64,000 bases of DNA from Rhizobiaceae bacterium (GTDB lineage: Bacteria; Pseudomonadota; Alphaproteobacteria; Rhizobiales; Rhizobiaceae). Shown here in pieces: positions 8,473 to 18,072 of this stretch; position 1 is the first letter of the stretch, and each line of letters opens with the position of its first letter. The stretch spans positions 1-64,000 of the forward strand of contig JAHBYY010000002.1 in the NCBI GenBank assembly GCA_019635715.1. The letters run 5' to 3'. The translations under genes and the position numbers were made by a program. The notes under the pieces were generated by a model. It made no database searches, was not told the DNA's origin, and saw only the letters and a program-made list of their open reading frames with translations.

Positions 8473-8802
8473 TTACGAGACCGCGCGCTGCAGCGTCATC
8501 GTCACCCACTTATTGAGGCTGACGCCCTCACGCTTCGCGGCGCTTGAAAATGCCCGGTGCTGACTCGGATCGGCGCGCACGACGAACTGTCCGGAGAACG
8601 GCTTTTCCGGCTCCTCGCCGCGTTCGGCGCAAAAGGCCAGGTAGTCTTCCACCGAGGCCGCGAAAGCTTGCTTGAGCTCATGCGCCGAATTGCCCTGGAA
8701 TGTGATCACGTCGCGCAGGTTGATGACCTCGCCGTGGAACAGCTCCGCCTCCTCGTCGAATTCCACGATCGCTTCGTAGCCGTTGTGGTGCATGACGGTC
8801 AT
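8473..8802 (-). CDS. hicB: HicB family antitoxin
   Basis: This 109-residue antitoxin has an N-terminal HicB fold (YEAIVEFDEEAELFHGEVINL, partly degenerate RNase H-like) that masks the toxin. A C-terminal ribbon-helix-helix DNA-binding segment (SGQFVVRADPSQHRAF to SLNKWVTMTLQRAV) should autoregulate the operon. Its ATG overlaps the hicA stop by four bases (ATGA), the normal toxin-first hicAB order. The start at 8802 fits the family N-terminus. The pair sits between the thioesterase gene and lptE. Confidence 0.9.
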   Translation of the reverse strand: MTVMHHNGYEAIVEFDEEAELFHGEVINLRDVITFQGNSAHELKQAFAASVEDYLAFCAERGEEPEKPFSGQFVVRADPSQHRAFSSAAKREGVSLNKWVTMTLQRAVS

Positions 8803-9059
8803 GGCCGTATCTCCGCTTCGAGCAAGAAACGCCGCATCGACTTGACTGCCCCCTTGTCGGCTTCTTTCTGTGGATGAGGCCTGTGAAACACCGCGCGCAC
8901 GTTGTTCAGGGCAATGCGCACGCGCGAGCCCTGTCCCTCCGTGATTTCGGCGCCGCAGGCGATCAGCATTGTCTCTATATCGCGCCAGGCAATTCCAGCG
9001 CACACAGGTTCTGCGAACAGGGCTTCAAGGGTCGCCTTATGCTTCCTGCTTAGGCCCAT
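8799..9059 (-). CDS. hicA: HicA-like mRNA interferase toxin
   Basis: This 86-residue protein shows the small double-stranded-RNA-binding-like fold of HicA. The usual GSH catalytic motif is GSR here (EGQGSRVRIALNNVRAVFHRPHP), and a HRPHP histidine cluster follows. This variant is frequent in a rhizobial HicA subgroup, as I recall. If active it would cut mRNA independently of ribosomes. No Shine-Dalgarno sequence is seen before the ATG, and the upstream sequence is AT-rich with a repeated GATAC, suggesting a compact autoregulated promoter. Confidence 0.82.
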   Translation of the reverse strand: MGLSRKHKATLEALFAEPVCAGIAWRDIETMLIACGAEITEGQGSRVRIALNNVRAVFHRPHPQKEADKGAVKSMRRFLLEAEIRP

Positions 9060-9160
9060 ATAGTATCAATTTATGGTATCGCCAGCAAGATGCGAGCAAG
9101 AGTTCCAGCAAAGTCCGACGGACTCAAGGCGGACCTCCATCGAGCGGATCACCGACCGCC

Positions 9161-9703
9161 TCACCCCTTGCTCAGCCGCTGCGCCACGTCGAGGCGGAGC
9201 ATTTCCGCCAGTTCGCGCGCCGCGCGGTCCTCGGCGTCGCGGCGCGCCCGCATATTGGCGAATTCCTGCGCCGGATGGTCGAAGGAGGCCGTCACCGAAC
9301 GCGCGCCCTTGGCGACGACTTCGCCGGTGCCGGTGTCGGTCAGCACGTAGTCGGCCGTCATCTGCAGCAGCGCCGCGGTGGCGCGATTTTCATTGACCAC
9401 TGAAACGGCCGCTTCGTCGGTCACGTTCACCGCGGCGTTCAGCACCATGCGGTAGCGCGGCTCGGCAGGCTGCCCGGCGCCGCCGTTCAGCAGGAAGATC
9501 AGATTGTTGCGCAGGTCCTGGCCATAGCGCGTGCGCACTTCCTCGACATAGATCTGCCGCTGTCCGGTCGATGCGCCGGCGATCGCCCCGGTCTCGATCG
9601 AGGAGTCGGAATAGAGCGGGCGCACCGTGCAGCCGCCAAGCAGGAGCGCGGCCGCGACGGCGGCCAGCGGAAGGGCGGTGCGGCAGCGGTCAGGCAACGA
9701 CAT
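9161..9703 (-). CDS. lptE: LPS-assembly lipoprotein LptE
   Basis: This 180-residue outer-membrane lipoprotein has a signal peptide ending in the lipobox LLGGC (Cys about residue 25), followed by TVRPLY, a hallmark of the alphaproteobacterial LptE family. It acts as plug and assembly factor for LptD in lipopolysaccharide export. Its start overlaps the end of leuS by 14 bases, so the two are co-transcribed as in most Gram-negatives. The gene that normally comes next, holA, is absent; hicA follows instead. Confidence 0.92.
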   Translation of the reverse strand: MSLPDRCRTALPLAAVAAALLLGGCTVRPLYSDSSIETGAIAGASTGQRQIYVEEVRTRYGQDLRNNLIFLLNGGAGQPAEPRYRMVLNAAVNVTDEAAVSVVNENRATAALLQMTADYVLTDTGTGEVVAKGARSVTASFDHPAQEFANMRARRDAEDRAARELAEMLRLDVAQRLSKG

Positions 9704-12323
9704 TGACGATCCTCTGCGGCACCACGATCACCTTGCGCGGCGGCTTGCCGTCCAGCGCCTTCCGGACGAAGTCGAGCGCCAGCGCCGCCGCCTCGACAGC
9801 AGCTTGGTCTGCGTCGCGCGGAACAGTCAAGTCGCCGCGCTTCTTGCCGTTGATCTGCACCGGCATGACGACCTCGTTGTCGATGGTCAGCGCCGCGTCG
9901 AAGGACGGCCACGGCCGCTCGGCGACCAAACCCTCGCCGCCGATCGCGGCCCAGCCCTCCTCGGCCAGGTGCGGCATCATCGGCGCGATCATCGACAGCA
10001 GGAATTCGACGGCCTCGCGCAGCGCCGCGCGCGTCGCCGCGTCCGCCTTGCCCTCGGCGGCCGCCGTCAGCGGCGCCGCGATCACGTTGACCAGCTCGTA
10101 GATGCGCGCCACCGCCTTGTTGAAGCCGAGCCTGCCGATGTCCTCGCCAACCGCCTTCAGCGCCTTGTGGGCCGCCTTGGAGACCGCGGCCGCCTCGCCC
10201 TCGCGCGCCGCACGCGCCGCTACGCCGTTCAGCGCCGGGGCGCCCTCCGACACCAGGCGCCAGACGCGCTGCACGAAGCGGTGAGCGCCCTCGACGCCGG
10301 CCTCCGTCCAGATCACGTCGCGCTCGGGTGGCGAATCCGACAGCATGAACCAGCGCGCCGTATCGGCGCCGTAGCTCGCGATGATGTCGTCCGGGTCGAC
10401 GACGTTCTTCTTCGACTTCGACATCTTCTCGATGGCGCCGATCTCGACCGGACTGCCGTCCTTCAGCAGGACCGCCCGGCGCACGCCGTCGATTTCCTCG
10501 ACCTTCACCTCGGCCGGCGTGATCCAGCCTTCGGGCAGGCGATAGGTCTCGTGGACGACCATCCCTTGCGTGAACAGGCCCTCGAACGGCTCCTCGACTT
10601 CGGCGACATGGCCGGTCGCCTTCATGGCGCGCACGAAGAAGCGCGAATAGAGCAGGTGCAGGATCGCGTGCTCGATGCCGCCGATATACTGGTTGACCGG
10701 CAGCCAGCCTGTCGGGCCGTCGACGGCGGAGGCCGTGGTCGGGGCCGTCTCGTTCCACGGATCGGTAAAGCGGGCGAAATACCAGGACGAGTCGACGAAC
10801 GTGTCCATGGTGTCGGTGTCGCGCCGCGCTTTGCCGCCGCAGCTCGGGCAGTCGGCGTGCTTCCAGCTTGGATGATGGTCGAGCGGGTTGCCGGGCTTCT
10901 CGAACGACACGTCGTCGGGCAGCACGATCGGCAGCGCGCTGTCCGGCACCGGCACCGAGCCGCAGGTGTCGCAATGGATGACCGGGATCGGGCAGCCCCA
11001 GTAGCGCTGGCGCGAGATCAGCCAGTCGCGCAGCCGGAACTGCACCTTGCGCTCGCCCATCGGCCGGTTGCCGATGCTGATCTCCGCCAGCCGGTTGGCG
11101 ACCTCCTCGAAGGCCTGCTTCGGCTTCATGCCGTCGAGGAAGCGCGAATTGATCATCACGCCGTCATCGACATAGGCTTCGTCGGCGATCCTGAACGTCG
11201 CGGCATCGGCGCCTTCGGGCATCACCACCGGCACCACCGGCAGGCCGTATTTGTTGGCGAAATCGAGGTCGCGCTGGTCGCCCGACGGGCAGCCGAAGAT
11301 AGCGCCCGTGCCATAATCCATCAGCACGAAGTTGGCGACGTAGACCGGCAGCGTCCAGCTCGGGTCGAACGGATGCACGGCGCGGATGCCGGTGTCGAAC
11401 CCCTTCTTCTCGGCGGTCTCCAGCTCCGCCGCCGAGGTGCCGCGGTGGCGGATGTCCTCGATGAAGGCGGCCAGCTCCGGGTTGGTCTCCGCCGCCTTCC
11501 TCGCCAGCGGATGGTCGGGAGCCAGCGCGGCGAAAGAGGCGCCGAACACGGTATCCGGACGTGTCGTGTAGATCTCCAGCTCGGCCTCTCCGGAAGGCGT
11601 CGTGGCCTTGTCGAGCGGCCAGCGCACCAGCAACCCCTCCGAGCGGCCGATCCAGTTGGCCTGCATCAGCTTGACCTTGTCGGGCCAGCGCTCCAGCGTC
11701 TCCAGGCTGTCCAGCAGCTCCTGCGAGCGCGCGGTGATCCTGAAGAACCATTGCGTCAGGTCGCGCTGCTCGACCGGCGCGCCCGAGCGCCAGCCCTTGC
11801 CGTCGATGACCTGCTCGTTGGCCAGCACCGTCATGTCGACCGGGTCCCAGTTGACCTTGGCCGACTTGCGCTCGACCAGCCCGGCCTTCCAGAAGTCGAG
11901 GAACATCTTCTGCTGGTGGCGGTAGTAGGACGGATCGCAGGTCGCGATCTCGCGCGCCCAGTCCAGCGACAGGCCCATCGTCTTCAACTGGCCCTTCATC
12001 GTCGCGATGTTGGCGTAGGTCCAGTCGCGCGGATTGACCTTGTTGTCGCGCGCGGCGTTCTCCGCCGGCAGGCCGAAGGCGTCCCAGCCCATCGGGTGCA
12101 GCACGTTCTTGCCATTGGCGCGCTGGAAGCGCGCCACCACGTCGCCCATCGTGTAGTTGCGCACATGGCCCATATGGATGCGCCCGGACGGATAGGGGAA
12201 CATCTCCAGCACGTAATATTTGGGACGCGGGTCGTCGTTCTTCGTCTCGAAGAGCTTTGCGGCGTCCCAGGCTTTCTGCCATTTCGGCTCGGCTGCGCGC
12301 GGATTGTAGCGTTCGGTTGCCAT
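9690..12323 (-). CDS. leuS: Leucyl-tRNA synthetase
   Basis: This 877-residue class Ia synthetase has the HIGH motif ([13 protein letters not shown], near residues 47-59) and the KMSKS motif ([13 protein letters not shown]). The CP1 editing domain shows [12 protein letters not shown], and a zinc-type CDTC/CPSC insert precedes [15 protein letters not shown] start at the ATG encoding [16 protein letters not shown], preceded by AGGTGA. Longer upstream reading adds 61 residues with no family match. It is essential and cytoplasmic, and it heads the operon with lptE. It is divergent from yggS. Confidence 0.97.
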   Translation of the reverse strand: MATERYNPRAAEPKWQKAWDAAKLFETKNDDPRPKYYVLEMFPYPSGRIHMGHVRNYTMGDVVARFQRANGKNVLHPMGWDAFGLPAENAARDNKVNPRDWTYANIATMKGQLKTMGLSLDWAREIATCDPSYYRHQQKMFLDFWKAGLVERKSAKVNWDPVDMTVLANEQVIDGKGWRSGAPVEQRDLTQWFFRITARSQELLDSLETLERWPDKVKLMQANWIGRSEGLLVRWPLDKATTPSGEAELEIYTTRPDTVFGASFAALAPDHPLARKAAETNPELAAFIEDIRHRGTSAAELETAEKKGFDTGIRAVHPFDPSWTLPVYVANFVLMDYGTGAIFGCPSGDQRDLDFANKYGLPVVPVVMPEGADAATFRIADEAYVDDGVMINSRFLDGMKPKQAFEEVANRLAEISIGNRPMGERKVQFRLRDWLISRQRYWGCPIPVIHCDTCGSVPVPDSALPIVLPDDVSFEKPGNPLDHHPSWKHADCPSCGGKARRDTDTMDTFVDSSWYFARFTDPWNETAPTTASAVDGPTGWLPVNQYIGGIEHAILHLLYSRFFVRAMKATGHVAEVEEPFEGLFTQGMVVHETYRLPEGWITPAEVKVEEIDGVRRAVLLKDGSPVEIGAIEKMSKSKKNVVDPDDIIASYGADTARWFMLSDSPPERDVIWTEAGVEGAHRFVQRVWRLVSEGAPALNGVAARAAREGEAAAVSKAAHKALKAVGEDIGRLGFNKAVARIYELVNVIAAPLTAAAEGKADAATRAALREAVEFLLSMIAPMMPHLAEEGWAAIGGEGLVAERPWPSFDAALTIDNEVVMPVQINGKKRGDLTVPRDADQAAVEAAALALDFVRKALDGKPPRKVIVVPQRIVNVVA

Positions 12324-12496
12324 TGCGGAAATTTCACCTAGAACGATGCGGACTGACCGCCCTTGTTGCACAAACGGAAACAGGGCAGCGCGTTGTTTCC
12401 AAGATGGATACAGGGCACTGCCTTCATCACGGATCGCCCGGAAATTCAACCGAATGTTGATTTTCGCGCGTTGTTGGAAGCCGGAGGAACGACGCC

Positions 12497-13159
12497 GTGG
12501 ACCCAATTGTGGCGCGCTTGGCGGAGGTGAAGTCGAGAATCGCCGCCGCCGAACGTGAAGCCGAACGCGCCGCCGGCGACGTTACGCTCGTCGCCGTGTC
12601 CAAGACCTTCTCCGCCGACGAGGTGCGCCCGGCCGTGCAGGCCGGACAGCGCGTCTTCGGCGAGAACCGCGTGCAGGAGGCGCAGGGCAAGTGGCCGGCG
12701 CTGAAGGCGGAGTTTCCGGACATTGAGCTGCGGCTGATCGGCCCGCTGCAGTCGAACAAGACGCGCGAGGCGGTGGCGCTGTTCGACGTCATCGAGACGG
12801 TCGACCGCGACAAGCTGGCGGCCGAGCTGTCGCGCGAGACCGCCCGGCAGGGTCATTCCCCGCGGCTCTACGTACAGGTGAATACCGGCCTGGAGCCGCA
12901 GAAGGCCGGCATCGCGCCGCGCGAGGCGGCAGCCTTCGTCGCCCGCTGCCGCGCGGTGCACGGCCTGTCGATCGAAGGGCTGATGTGCATTCCGCCGGCG
13001 GAGGGCAATCCCGGCCCGCATTTCGCCCTGCTCGCCGGGATCGCCCGCGAGGCCGGCGTCGAGCGCCTGTCGATGGGCATGTCCGGCGACTATGAGCTGG
13101 CGATCGCCTTCGGCGCGTCGAGCGTCCGGGTCGGCTCCGCGATCTTCGGGCATCGATAG
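12497..13159 (+). CDS. yggS: PLP homeostasis protein, YggS/PROSC family
   Basis: This 220-residue protein of the alanine racemase-like TIM-barrel family binds PLP without known catalysis and buffers cellular PLP. The PLP lysine is in [15 protein letters not shown] (about residue 36). Further family motifs are [23 protein letters not shown] and [13 protein letters not shown] near the C-terminus. Translation begins at GTG 12497 after a GGAGGA ribosome site. Divergent placement next to leuS is common in Rhizobiales. Confidence 0.95.
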   Translation: MDPIVARLAEVKSRIAAAEREAERAAGDVTLVAVSKTFSADEVRPAVQAGQRVFGENRVQEAQGKWPALKAEFPDIELRLIGPLQSNKTREAVALFDVIETVDRDKLAAELSRETARQGHSPRLYVQVNTGLEPQKAGIAPREAAAFVARCRAVHGLSIEGLMCIPPAEGNPGPHFALLAGIAREAGVERLSMGMSGDYELAIAFGASSVRVGSAIFGHR

Positions 13160-13195
13160 CCCTACGCAATTGAACTCGAAAGCAGCAAATGCTAT

Positions 13196-13220
13196 CTAGC
13201 TAGCCAAGCTGGCTAGGTAG
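13196..13220. promoter_or_regulatory. Operator candidate of the Phd/PIN toxin-antitoxin operon
   Basis: Ten-base arms (13196-13205 and 13211-13220) form an inverted repeat around AAGCT with one mismatch. It ends seven bases before the antitoxin ATG. Phd/YefM antitoxins bind such palindromes to autoregulate, so this is the likely operator. Confidence 0.6.
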
Positions 13221-13227
13221 TCGAGAC

Positions 13228-13485
13228 ATGAACTGGCACCTGCAGGACGCGAAGAACAATTTCTCGAAGGTGGTCCACAAGGCGCGCACGGAAGGACCGC
13301 AAACGGTGACTTTGCGAGGCAAGCCAGCCGCTGTGGTCCTTTCGGCGGAAGATTATGAAAGGTTGGCAGCCAACCGACCTTCACTCGAACAGTTTCTGCT
13401 GGCTGATGGGCCTATTTGGGATGACGAGTTCGTCGAGGACGTCAATCGGCGTAACAAGTCGCCCGGTCGAGATATCGACCTCTGA
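13228..13485 (+). CDS. Phd/YefM family antitoxin
   Basis: This 85-residue protein shows the N-terminal Phd-type dimerisation and DNA-binding fold: WHLQDAKNNFSKVVHKAR, then VTLRGKPAAVVLSAEDYERL. Its C-terminal tail (residues 53-85) would be the disordered toxin-binding part. The stop is two bases before the PIN toxin start, and a palindrome precedes the gene. Together they form a standard type II addiction module. Confidence 0.92.
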   Translation: MNWHLQDAKNNFSKVVHKARTEGPQTVTLRGKPAAVVLSAEDYERLAANRPSLEQFLLADGPIWDDEFVEDVNRRNKSPGRDIDL

Positions 13486-13487
13486 CC

Positions 13488-13889
13488 ATGTTCCTGCTCG
13501 ACACCAACGTCATTTCGGCCCTCCGAAAGAAGGACAAGGCGGCGGTAGCCTGGCTTTCCGCTCAACCCTACGGATCGACCTGGCTGAGCGTCGTGACCTT
13601 GGGCGAGATCAGGCGGGGCATCGAAATGAAACTGCGAAAAGACATGCATGCGGCCAATCATCTGATCTCGTGGTTCGCCAGGATCCGCGTAGAATTCGCG
13701 GAGAAGATCCTGAACGTTGATGAGGCCGTTGCGCTGGAGTGGGGCCGGATCTCGGCAATGCGCACACGCGGAGAAGCCGACAGCCTCATTGCGGCAACCG
13801 CCCTCGTCCACAATCTTGTTCTCGTCACCCGCAACGTCACAGACTTCCACGACGCAGGCCCCGTCGTCGTGAATCCTTGGGATGCCTGA
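13488..13889 (+). CDS. vapC: PIN domain ribonuclease toxin (VapC/FitB type)
   Basis: This 133-residue PIN toxin carries the metal-binding acidic residues in MFLLDTNVISAL (Asp-5), LSVVTLGEIRRGIE (Glu) and GEADSLIAATALVHNLVLVTRNVTDF (Asp residues). VapC toxins cleave tRNA or rRNA. It is immediately downstream of a Phd antitoxin. The two tail regions, this gene and the convergent EamA gene, are six bases apart. Confidence 0.92.
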   Translation: MFLLDTNVISALRKKDKAAVAWLSAQPYGSTWLSVVTLGEIRRGIEMKLRKDMHAANHLISWFARIRVEFAEKILNVDEAVALEWGRISAMRTRGEADSLIAATALVHNLVLVTRNVTDFHDAGPVVVNPWDA

Positions 13890-13894
13890 AACCG

Positions 13895-14779
13895 CTATTG
13901 CCCCCGCCGCTTCAACTGCTGCTCGCGGAAGAAGATGAACAGCCCGGCCGCCACGATGATCGCCGCGCCGATCAGCATGGCGGGGCGCGGCACGTCGCCG
14001 AACACGATCCAGCCCATCGAGATGCCCCAGATCAGCAGCGTGTACTGGAAGGGCGTGACGGTCGCCGCGTCGGCCAGCTTGAGCGAGCGGTTGACGCAGA
14101 CATGCGCCAGCATCGCGACCACGCCGAGCAGGCTCAGCAGGGCGAAATCGGACCCCGTCGGCGTCACCCAGCCGATCGGCGCGGTCGCCGCGCCGAGCAG
14201 GGCCGCGCCGACTGTCTGCCACGTCACCATGGTCAGATCCGGCGTCCCGCGCAAGGCGCGTCCCGAAATCATCATGAAGGTGAAGGCGAACGAGCCGAGG
14301 ATCGAGATGATCGCTGGCGCGGTGAAGGTCGCGGCGGACGGCTCCAGTGCGACGACGACGCCGCAGAAGCCGATGAAGATCGCCGTCCAGCGCCGCCAGC
14401 CGACGCGCTCGCCGAGCAGCAGCGGCGACAGCGCGGCGACGTAGATCGGCGCGGCCAGCCAATAGGTCATGACGTCGGCGAGCGGCAGGTACATCACGGC
14501 GAAATAGAAGGCGAAGACTTCCGCCGAGGTCAGGATGACGCGGACGACCTGCAGGCGCGGCCGCTCGACCCGGAAAAGCGACCGAACGCCGGCCCGCCAG
14601 ACGAAGGGCAGCAGCACCACCAGCGCCGCCGCGCTGCGCAGCAGCAGCAGTTGGCCGACCGAATAGGTCGAGACCAGCCATTTGCCGAGCACGTCGTTGA
14701 GCGCGAACATCATGATGCCGAGCAGCATCAGGAAGATGCCGAGTCCGGTCGACTGGCGCATGCCCTTGTCTACAGCCAC
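13895..14779 (-). CDS. EamA/DMT family inner-membrane transporter
   Basis: This 294-residue protein has ten predicted membrane segments arranged as two EamA repeats. Hydrophobic runs include LGIFLMLLGIMMFALNDVLG near the start and PAMLIGAAIIVAAGLFIFF at the end. The family exports amino acids or other small metabolites; the substrate is not predictable. I prefer GTG 14779, because AGGG lies six bases upstream; the next ATG (14761) has poor spacing. It stands alone, convergent with the PIN toxin gene. Confidence 0.82.
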   Translation of the reverse strand: MAVDKGMRQSTGLGIFLMLLGIMMFALNDVLGKWLVSTYSVGQLLLLRSAAALVVLLPFVWRAGVRSLFRVERPRLQVVRVILTSAEVFAFYFAVMYLPLADVMTYWLAAPIYVAALSPLLLGERVGWRRWTAIFIGFCGVVVALEPSAATFTAPAIISILGSFAFTFMMISGRALRGTPDLTMVTWQTVGAALLGAATAPIGWVTPTGSDFALLSLLGVVAMLAHVCVNRSLKLADAATVTPFQYTLLIWGISMGWIVFGDVPRPAMLIGAAIIVAAGLFIFFREQQLKRRGQ

Positions 14780-14865
14780 CGTCCGTCCGCCCTGTTCGCC
14801 GGCGCGCTCATACGATGTATGGGCGGCGCTTGCCAGACGAAGCACCGGACCGTTGCTTGGACCAG

Positions 14866-16083
14866 TCAGGGATCGGCATCGAGCGTGAACAGTTCCCGCG
14901 CCTGCCCGACGCCGCGCAGCGCGTAGCGGCCGACCGAGACGCAGCGGCCACGCTCCGCCTCGGGCAGGAGGCCGCGGAAGGCCGACGAGATCAGAACCGG
15001 GCGGTCGGCCGAACTGCACATGGCGGCGATGCGTGCCGTCTCGTTGACCGCCTGTCCGACCACGGTGAAGTCCAGCCGGTCGGCGCTGCCGATATTGCCG
15101 TAGAACACGTCGCCGACATGCAGGCCGAGATAGACGTCGGCAACCGGCGTGTCCTCCGAACGCCGCCGCGCGTGCAGTTCGCCGAGGCGTCGCCGCAGGT
15201 CGCGTTCGGCCTGCAGCGCCGCCAGGCATGCCTTCTGCGGATCGGTTCCGTCGAAGATCGCCAGCACACCGTCTCCGATCAGCTTCAGCACGTCGCCATC
15301 GGACGCCTGGATCGCCGAGATGACCGCATCGGCGTGGTCGTTGAGGAAGGGAATGAGCTGATCAGAGGCCATCGTCTCCGACAGCTTGGTGAAGCCATGC
15401 AGGTCGGAGAACCACAGCACGGCATTGATCTTGTCGACGGCGCCGCGGCCGATCCGGCCCTTCAGCACCCGCCGGCCGGGATCACGGCCGAGATAGGCTT
15501 CGACCAGCGACTGCGCGACGCGCGCCAGCGATGCGGATTTCATCGCCAGCCCGAGCAGCGGGGTCAGCCGCATCAGCGCCGCGATCTCCGCCTCGGTGAA
15601 ACCGCCCGGTCGGGCCGTGGTCCAGCGTGCCGCCAGATTGTCCATCTCGCCGATCACGGCATCGGCCTCGAACAGGTGCACCACCGCCAGGTAGTCGGTC
15701 TGGCCCGACACGCGCAGCTCCTCGATCGAGCCGAAGCCGGCGGTCTCGCCGAGATGCAGCCGGCAGCGCATCTCGCCGCCGCCCTTCTGGATCAGCGCGT
15801 AGAACGGGCTTTCCGTCCAGCTATCGGCATTGCCGATGATCTCCCCGCGCTTGAACTCCAGCAGCGGGATTTCGTCGCTCGAGTCTTCGCGCCAGCGGAA
15901 GCCCCGTCCCTCGTAGACCGGATGCAGTGTATCGATGATGACGATGCCGCGCCCCAGCGCCAGGCCCGCCGCCTGGCAGCGCGCGCAGAAGCCGTGCAGC
16001 AGCGCCAGCTCGTCCAGGCCCTTCAGCCCGGTGACGGCCAGCCAGTTGGCGATCTCGTCGGCCGCCTCACGATTCATGGGCAT
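14866..16083 (-). CDS. Class III adenylate cyclase with N-terminal sensor region
   Basis: In this 405-residue protein, residues 1-190 form an uncharacterised region without membrane segments, and 215-400 a class III cyclase domain. The two metal-binding aspartates are Asp-227 (LWFSDLHGF) and Asp-271 (LIGDGVLAIF). Lys-267 and the Asp of RLDFTVVGQAVNETARI are the residues expected for ATP rather than GTP. It should form cAMP as a cytosolic dimer. Rhizobia carry many such paralogues with different N-termini; the signal for this one is unknown. It follows the ABC transporter genes on the same strand, in reverse order with an 81-base gap. Confidence 0.88.
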   Translation of the reverse strand: MPMNREAADEIANWLAVTGLKGLDELALLHGFCARCQAAGLALGRGIVIIDTLHPVYEGRGFRWREDSSDEIPLLEFKRGEIIGNADSWTESPFYALIQKGGGEMRCRLHLGETAGFGSIEELRVSGQTDYLAVVHLFEADAVIGEMDNLAARWTTARPGGFTEAEIAALMRLTPLLGLAMKSASLARVAQSLVEAYLGRDPGRRVLKGRIGRGAVDKINAVLWFSDLHGFTKLSETMASDQLIPFLNDHADAVISAIQASDGDVLKLIGDGVLAIFDGTDPQKACLAALQAERDLRRRLGELHARRRSEDTPVADVYLGLHVGDVFYGNIGSADRLDFTVVGQAVNETARIAAMCSSADRPVLISSAFRGLLPEAERGRCVSVGRYALRGVGQARELFTLDADP

Positions 16084-16164
16084 TCCTCCGCAAGCAGGCG
16101 ATGATGGCCGGCGGACGACAGGGGATGCAAGATGCGTGACAGCCGGTGCGGGCCGCGCGATCCG

Positions 16165-17229
16165 TCAATGCAGGACGAGCAGGTCGCTGGAGGAGAAGCT
16201 GATCTGCGTGCGGTCGCCGACCCTCGGCGGCGGCGTGCTCGAATTGTTGAACGTGTCGAGCGAGATCGTGCTGCCGCCCAGTCCGACCCGCACGCGGATC
16301 ACCGAACCGAGGAAATGCACATCGGCGATCTGGCCGCTGATCGTCGTGTCGTGGCCGGCGCGCGCGCCGAGCGCGATGGCCTCGGGGCGCAGCGCCAGCG
16401 ACAGCGTGTCGCCGGTCCTGGAGCCGTTCAGCCGGTCCTTGATCAGCACTTCCTGGTCGTTGATCCTGACCCTGCCGCCTGCCGCGTCGCTGACCTTGCC
16501 CTCGAGCACGTTCAGCGTCCCGACGAAGTTGGCGACGAATTTCGTCGCCGGGCGGTTGTAGATCTCGAACGGCGCGCCGACCTGCTCGGCCTTGCCGCCA
16601 TACATCACCACGATGCGGTCGGAGATCGACAAGGCCTCCTCCTGGTCGTGGGTGACGAAGACGGTGGTGATGCCGAGCGTCTTCTGGATCGAGCGGATCT
16701 CGTCGCGCAGCGACACGCGCACCTTGGCGTCGAGCGCTGACAGCGGCTCGTCGAGCAGCAGGAGCTTCGGCTTAGGCGCCAGGGCGCGAGCAAGCGCGAC
16801 GCGCTGCTGCTGGCCGCCGGAAAGCTGGTAGGGATAGCGGTCGCCGAACTCGGGCAGCTTGATGATCGACAGCATCTCGGCGACGCGCCTGTCGGCGTCG
16901 GCCTTCGGCATGCCGGCGACCTTCAGCCCGAAGCCGACATTCTGCGCCACCGTCAGGTTGGGGAACAGCGCATAGGCCTGGAACACCATGCCGACATTGC
17001 GCTGGTTCGGCTTGAGGGAGGTGACGTCCTTGCCGCCGACGGTGATGTTGCCGGAGGTCGGCTGCTCGAACCCGGCGACCATGCGGAGCACGGTGGTCTT
17101 GCCGCAGCCCGACGGCCCGAGGAAGGAAACGAACTCGCCCGGTGCGACGTCGAGGTTGAAGTCCTGAACGACCGTCGTCGGCCCGAAGGACTTTCGCAGG
17201 CTCTGGATGCTGAGGAAGGGGTCGGCCAT
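16165..17229 (-). CDS. ABC transporter ATP-binding protein (PotA/FbpC type)
   Basis: This 354-residue ATPase of the spermidine/ferric/thiamine importer group has Walker A GPSGCGKTTVLRM (about 39-51), signature LSGGQQQRVALARAL, Walker B LLLLDEPLSALD and the switch histidine in VFVTHDQEEALSISD. Residues 240-354 form the TOBE regulatory domain. It is the last gene of a four-gene operon (binding protein, two permeases, ATPase), 18 bases after the permease stop. Confidence 0.93.
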   Translation of the reverse strand: MADPFLSIQSLRKSFGPTTVVQDFNLDVAPGEFVSFLGPSGCGKTTVLRMVAGFEQPTSGNITVGGKDVTSLKPNQRNVGMVFQAYALFPNLTVAQNVGFGLKVAGMPKADADRRVAEMLSIIKLPEFGDRYPYQLSGGQQQRVALARALAPKPKLLLLDEPLSALDAKVRVSLRDEIRSIQKTLGITTVFVTHDQEEALSISDRIVVMYGGKAEQVGAPFEIYNRPATKFVANFVGTLNVLEGKVSDAAGGRVRINDQEVLIKDRLNGSRTGDTLSLALRPEAIALGARAGHDTTISGQIADVHFLGSVIRVRVGLGGSTISLDTFNNSSTPPPRVGDRTQISFSSSDLLVLH

Positions 17230-17247
17230 GAGCGCGGCTCTCTCGGA

Positions 17248-18039
17248 TCAGTTCGGGCGGTTGGCCGATCTCGGCGCAAAGCGGGATAGCACCTGGATGA
17301 CCGACATGCAGCCCCAGGTGATGACGAAGGCGATGATGGCGAGCGCCGCCGGCTCATAGGCGCGGTTGGCGCCGATCAACTGCATGTAGGGGCCGAAGGC
17401 CGGACGGTTGAGCAGGCTTGCCAGGGTGAATTCACCGATGACGATGGCGAAAGTCAGGAACGCACCCGACAGAACGGCGATCAGCACGTTGGGCAGGATG
17501 ACGCGGCCGATGATCGTCGCCCAACCGGCACCCAGGATCTGCGCCGCTTCCGTCAGCGTGCGCACGTCGATGGTGCGCAACCCCGTGTCGACCGCGCGAT
17601 ACATGTAGGGCAGCGCCAGCGTCGCATAGCCGATGATCAGCAGCAGGTCGGTGCCGCGCGCCGTGGCGAGAAAGGGCAGCGGCGAGTTCGATCCGTACAT
17701 GCGGATGTAGCCGAACACGATGACGATCGCCGGGATGATCAGCGGCAGCAGCGTGATGAACTCGACCACCGGCCGCAGATGCGGCATGCGCAGCCGGATC
17801 CAGTAGGCGGTCGGCACGACGATCAGCACGCCGAGGATGATGGTGAATACGGCGACAATGACGGAATAGCCGAACGTCGCCTGAAAACGCTCGTCGCCGA
17901 ACACGATGCGGTAGGCGTCGAACGAGTATTCGCCGCGCCGCATGCGCAGCGAGAATTCGAACGTCGCGATCAGCGGGATGAAGAAGAAGCTCGCGCCGAG
18001 GAGGAAGGTCGCCCAGGCCCAGAAGCGTCCGGATTTCAT
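17248..18039 (-). CDS. ABC transporter permease (PotC-like)
   Basis: This 263-residue inner-membrane protein has about six membrane segments and a BPD_transp_1 EAA loop near residues 170-190 (RTLTEAAQILGAGWATIIGRVILP). This loop docks onto the ATPase. It pairs with the permease at 18236. A large perfect palindrome (18073-18211) separates the two permease genes. Confidence 0.92.
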   Translation of the reverse strand: MKSGRFWAWATFLLGASFFFIPLIATFEFSLRMRRGEYSFDAYRIVFGDERFQATFGYSVIVAVFTIILGVLIVVPTAYWIRLRMPHLRPVVEFITLLPLIIPAIVIVFGYIRMYGSNSPLPFLATARGTDLLLIIGYATLALPYMYRAVDTGLRTIDVRTLTEAAQILGAGWATIIGRVILPNVLIAVLSGAFLTFAIVIGEFTLASLLNRPAFGPYMQLIGANRAYEPAALAIIAFVITWGCMSVIQVLSRFAPRSANRPN

Positions 18040-18072
18040 GCGACGCTCCCTGGATAGAGCAGTGCGTAAACC

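Noticed and set aside
9627-12341. Long plus-strand open frame of about 900 codons opposite leuS
   Set aside because: It is the antisense of leuS, with composition rich in Arg/His/Asp from GC-skewed third positions. It has no family motifs or ribosome site.
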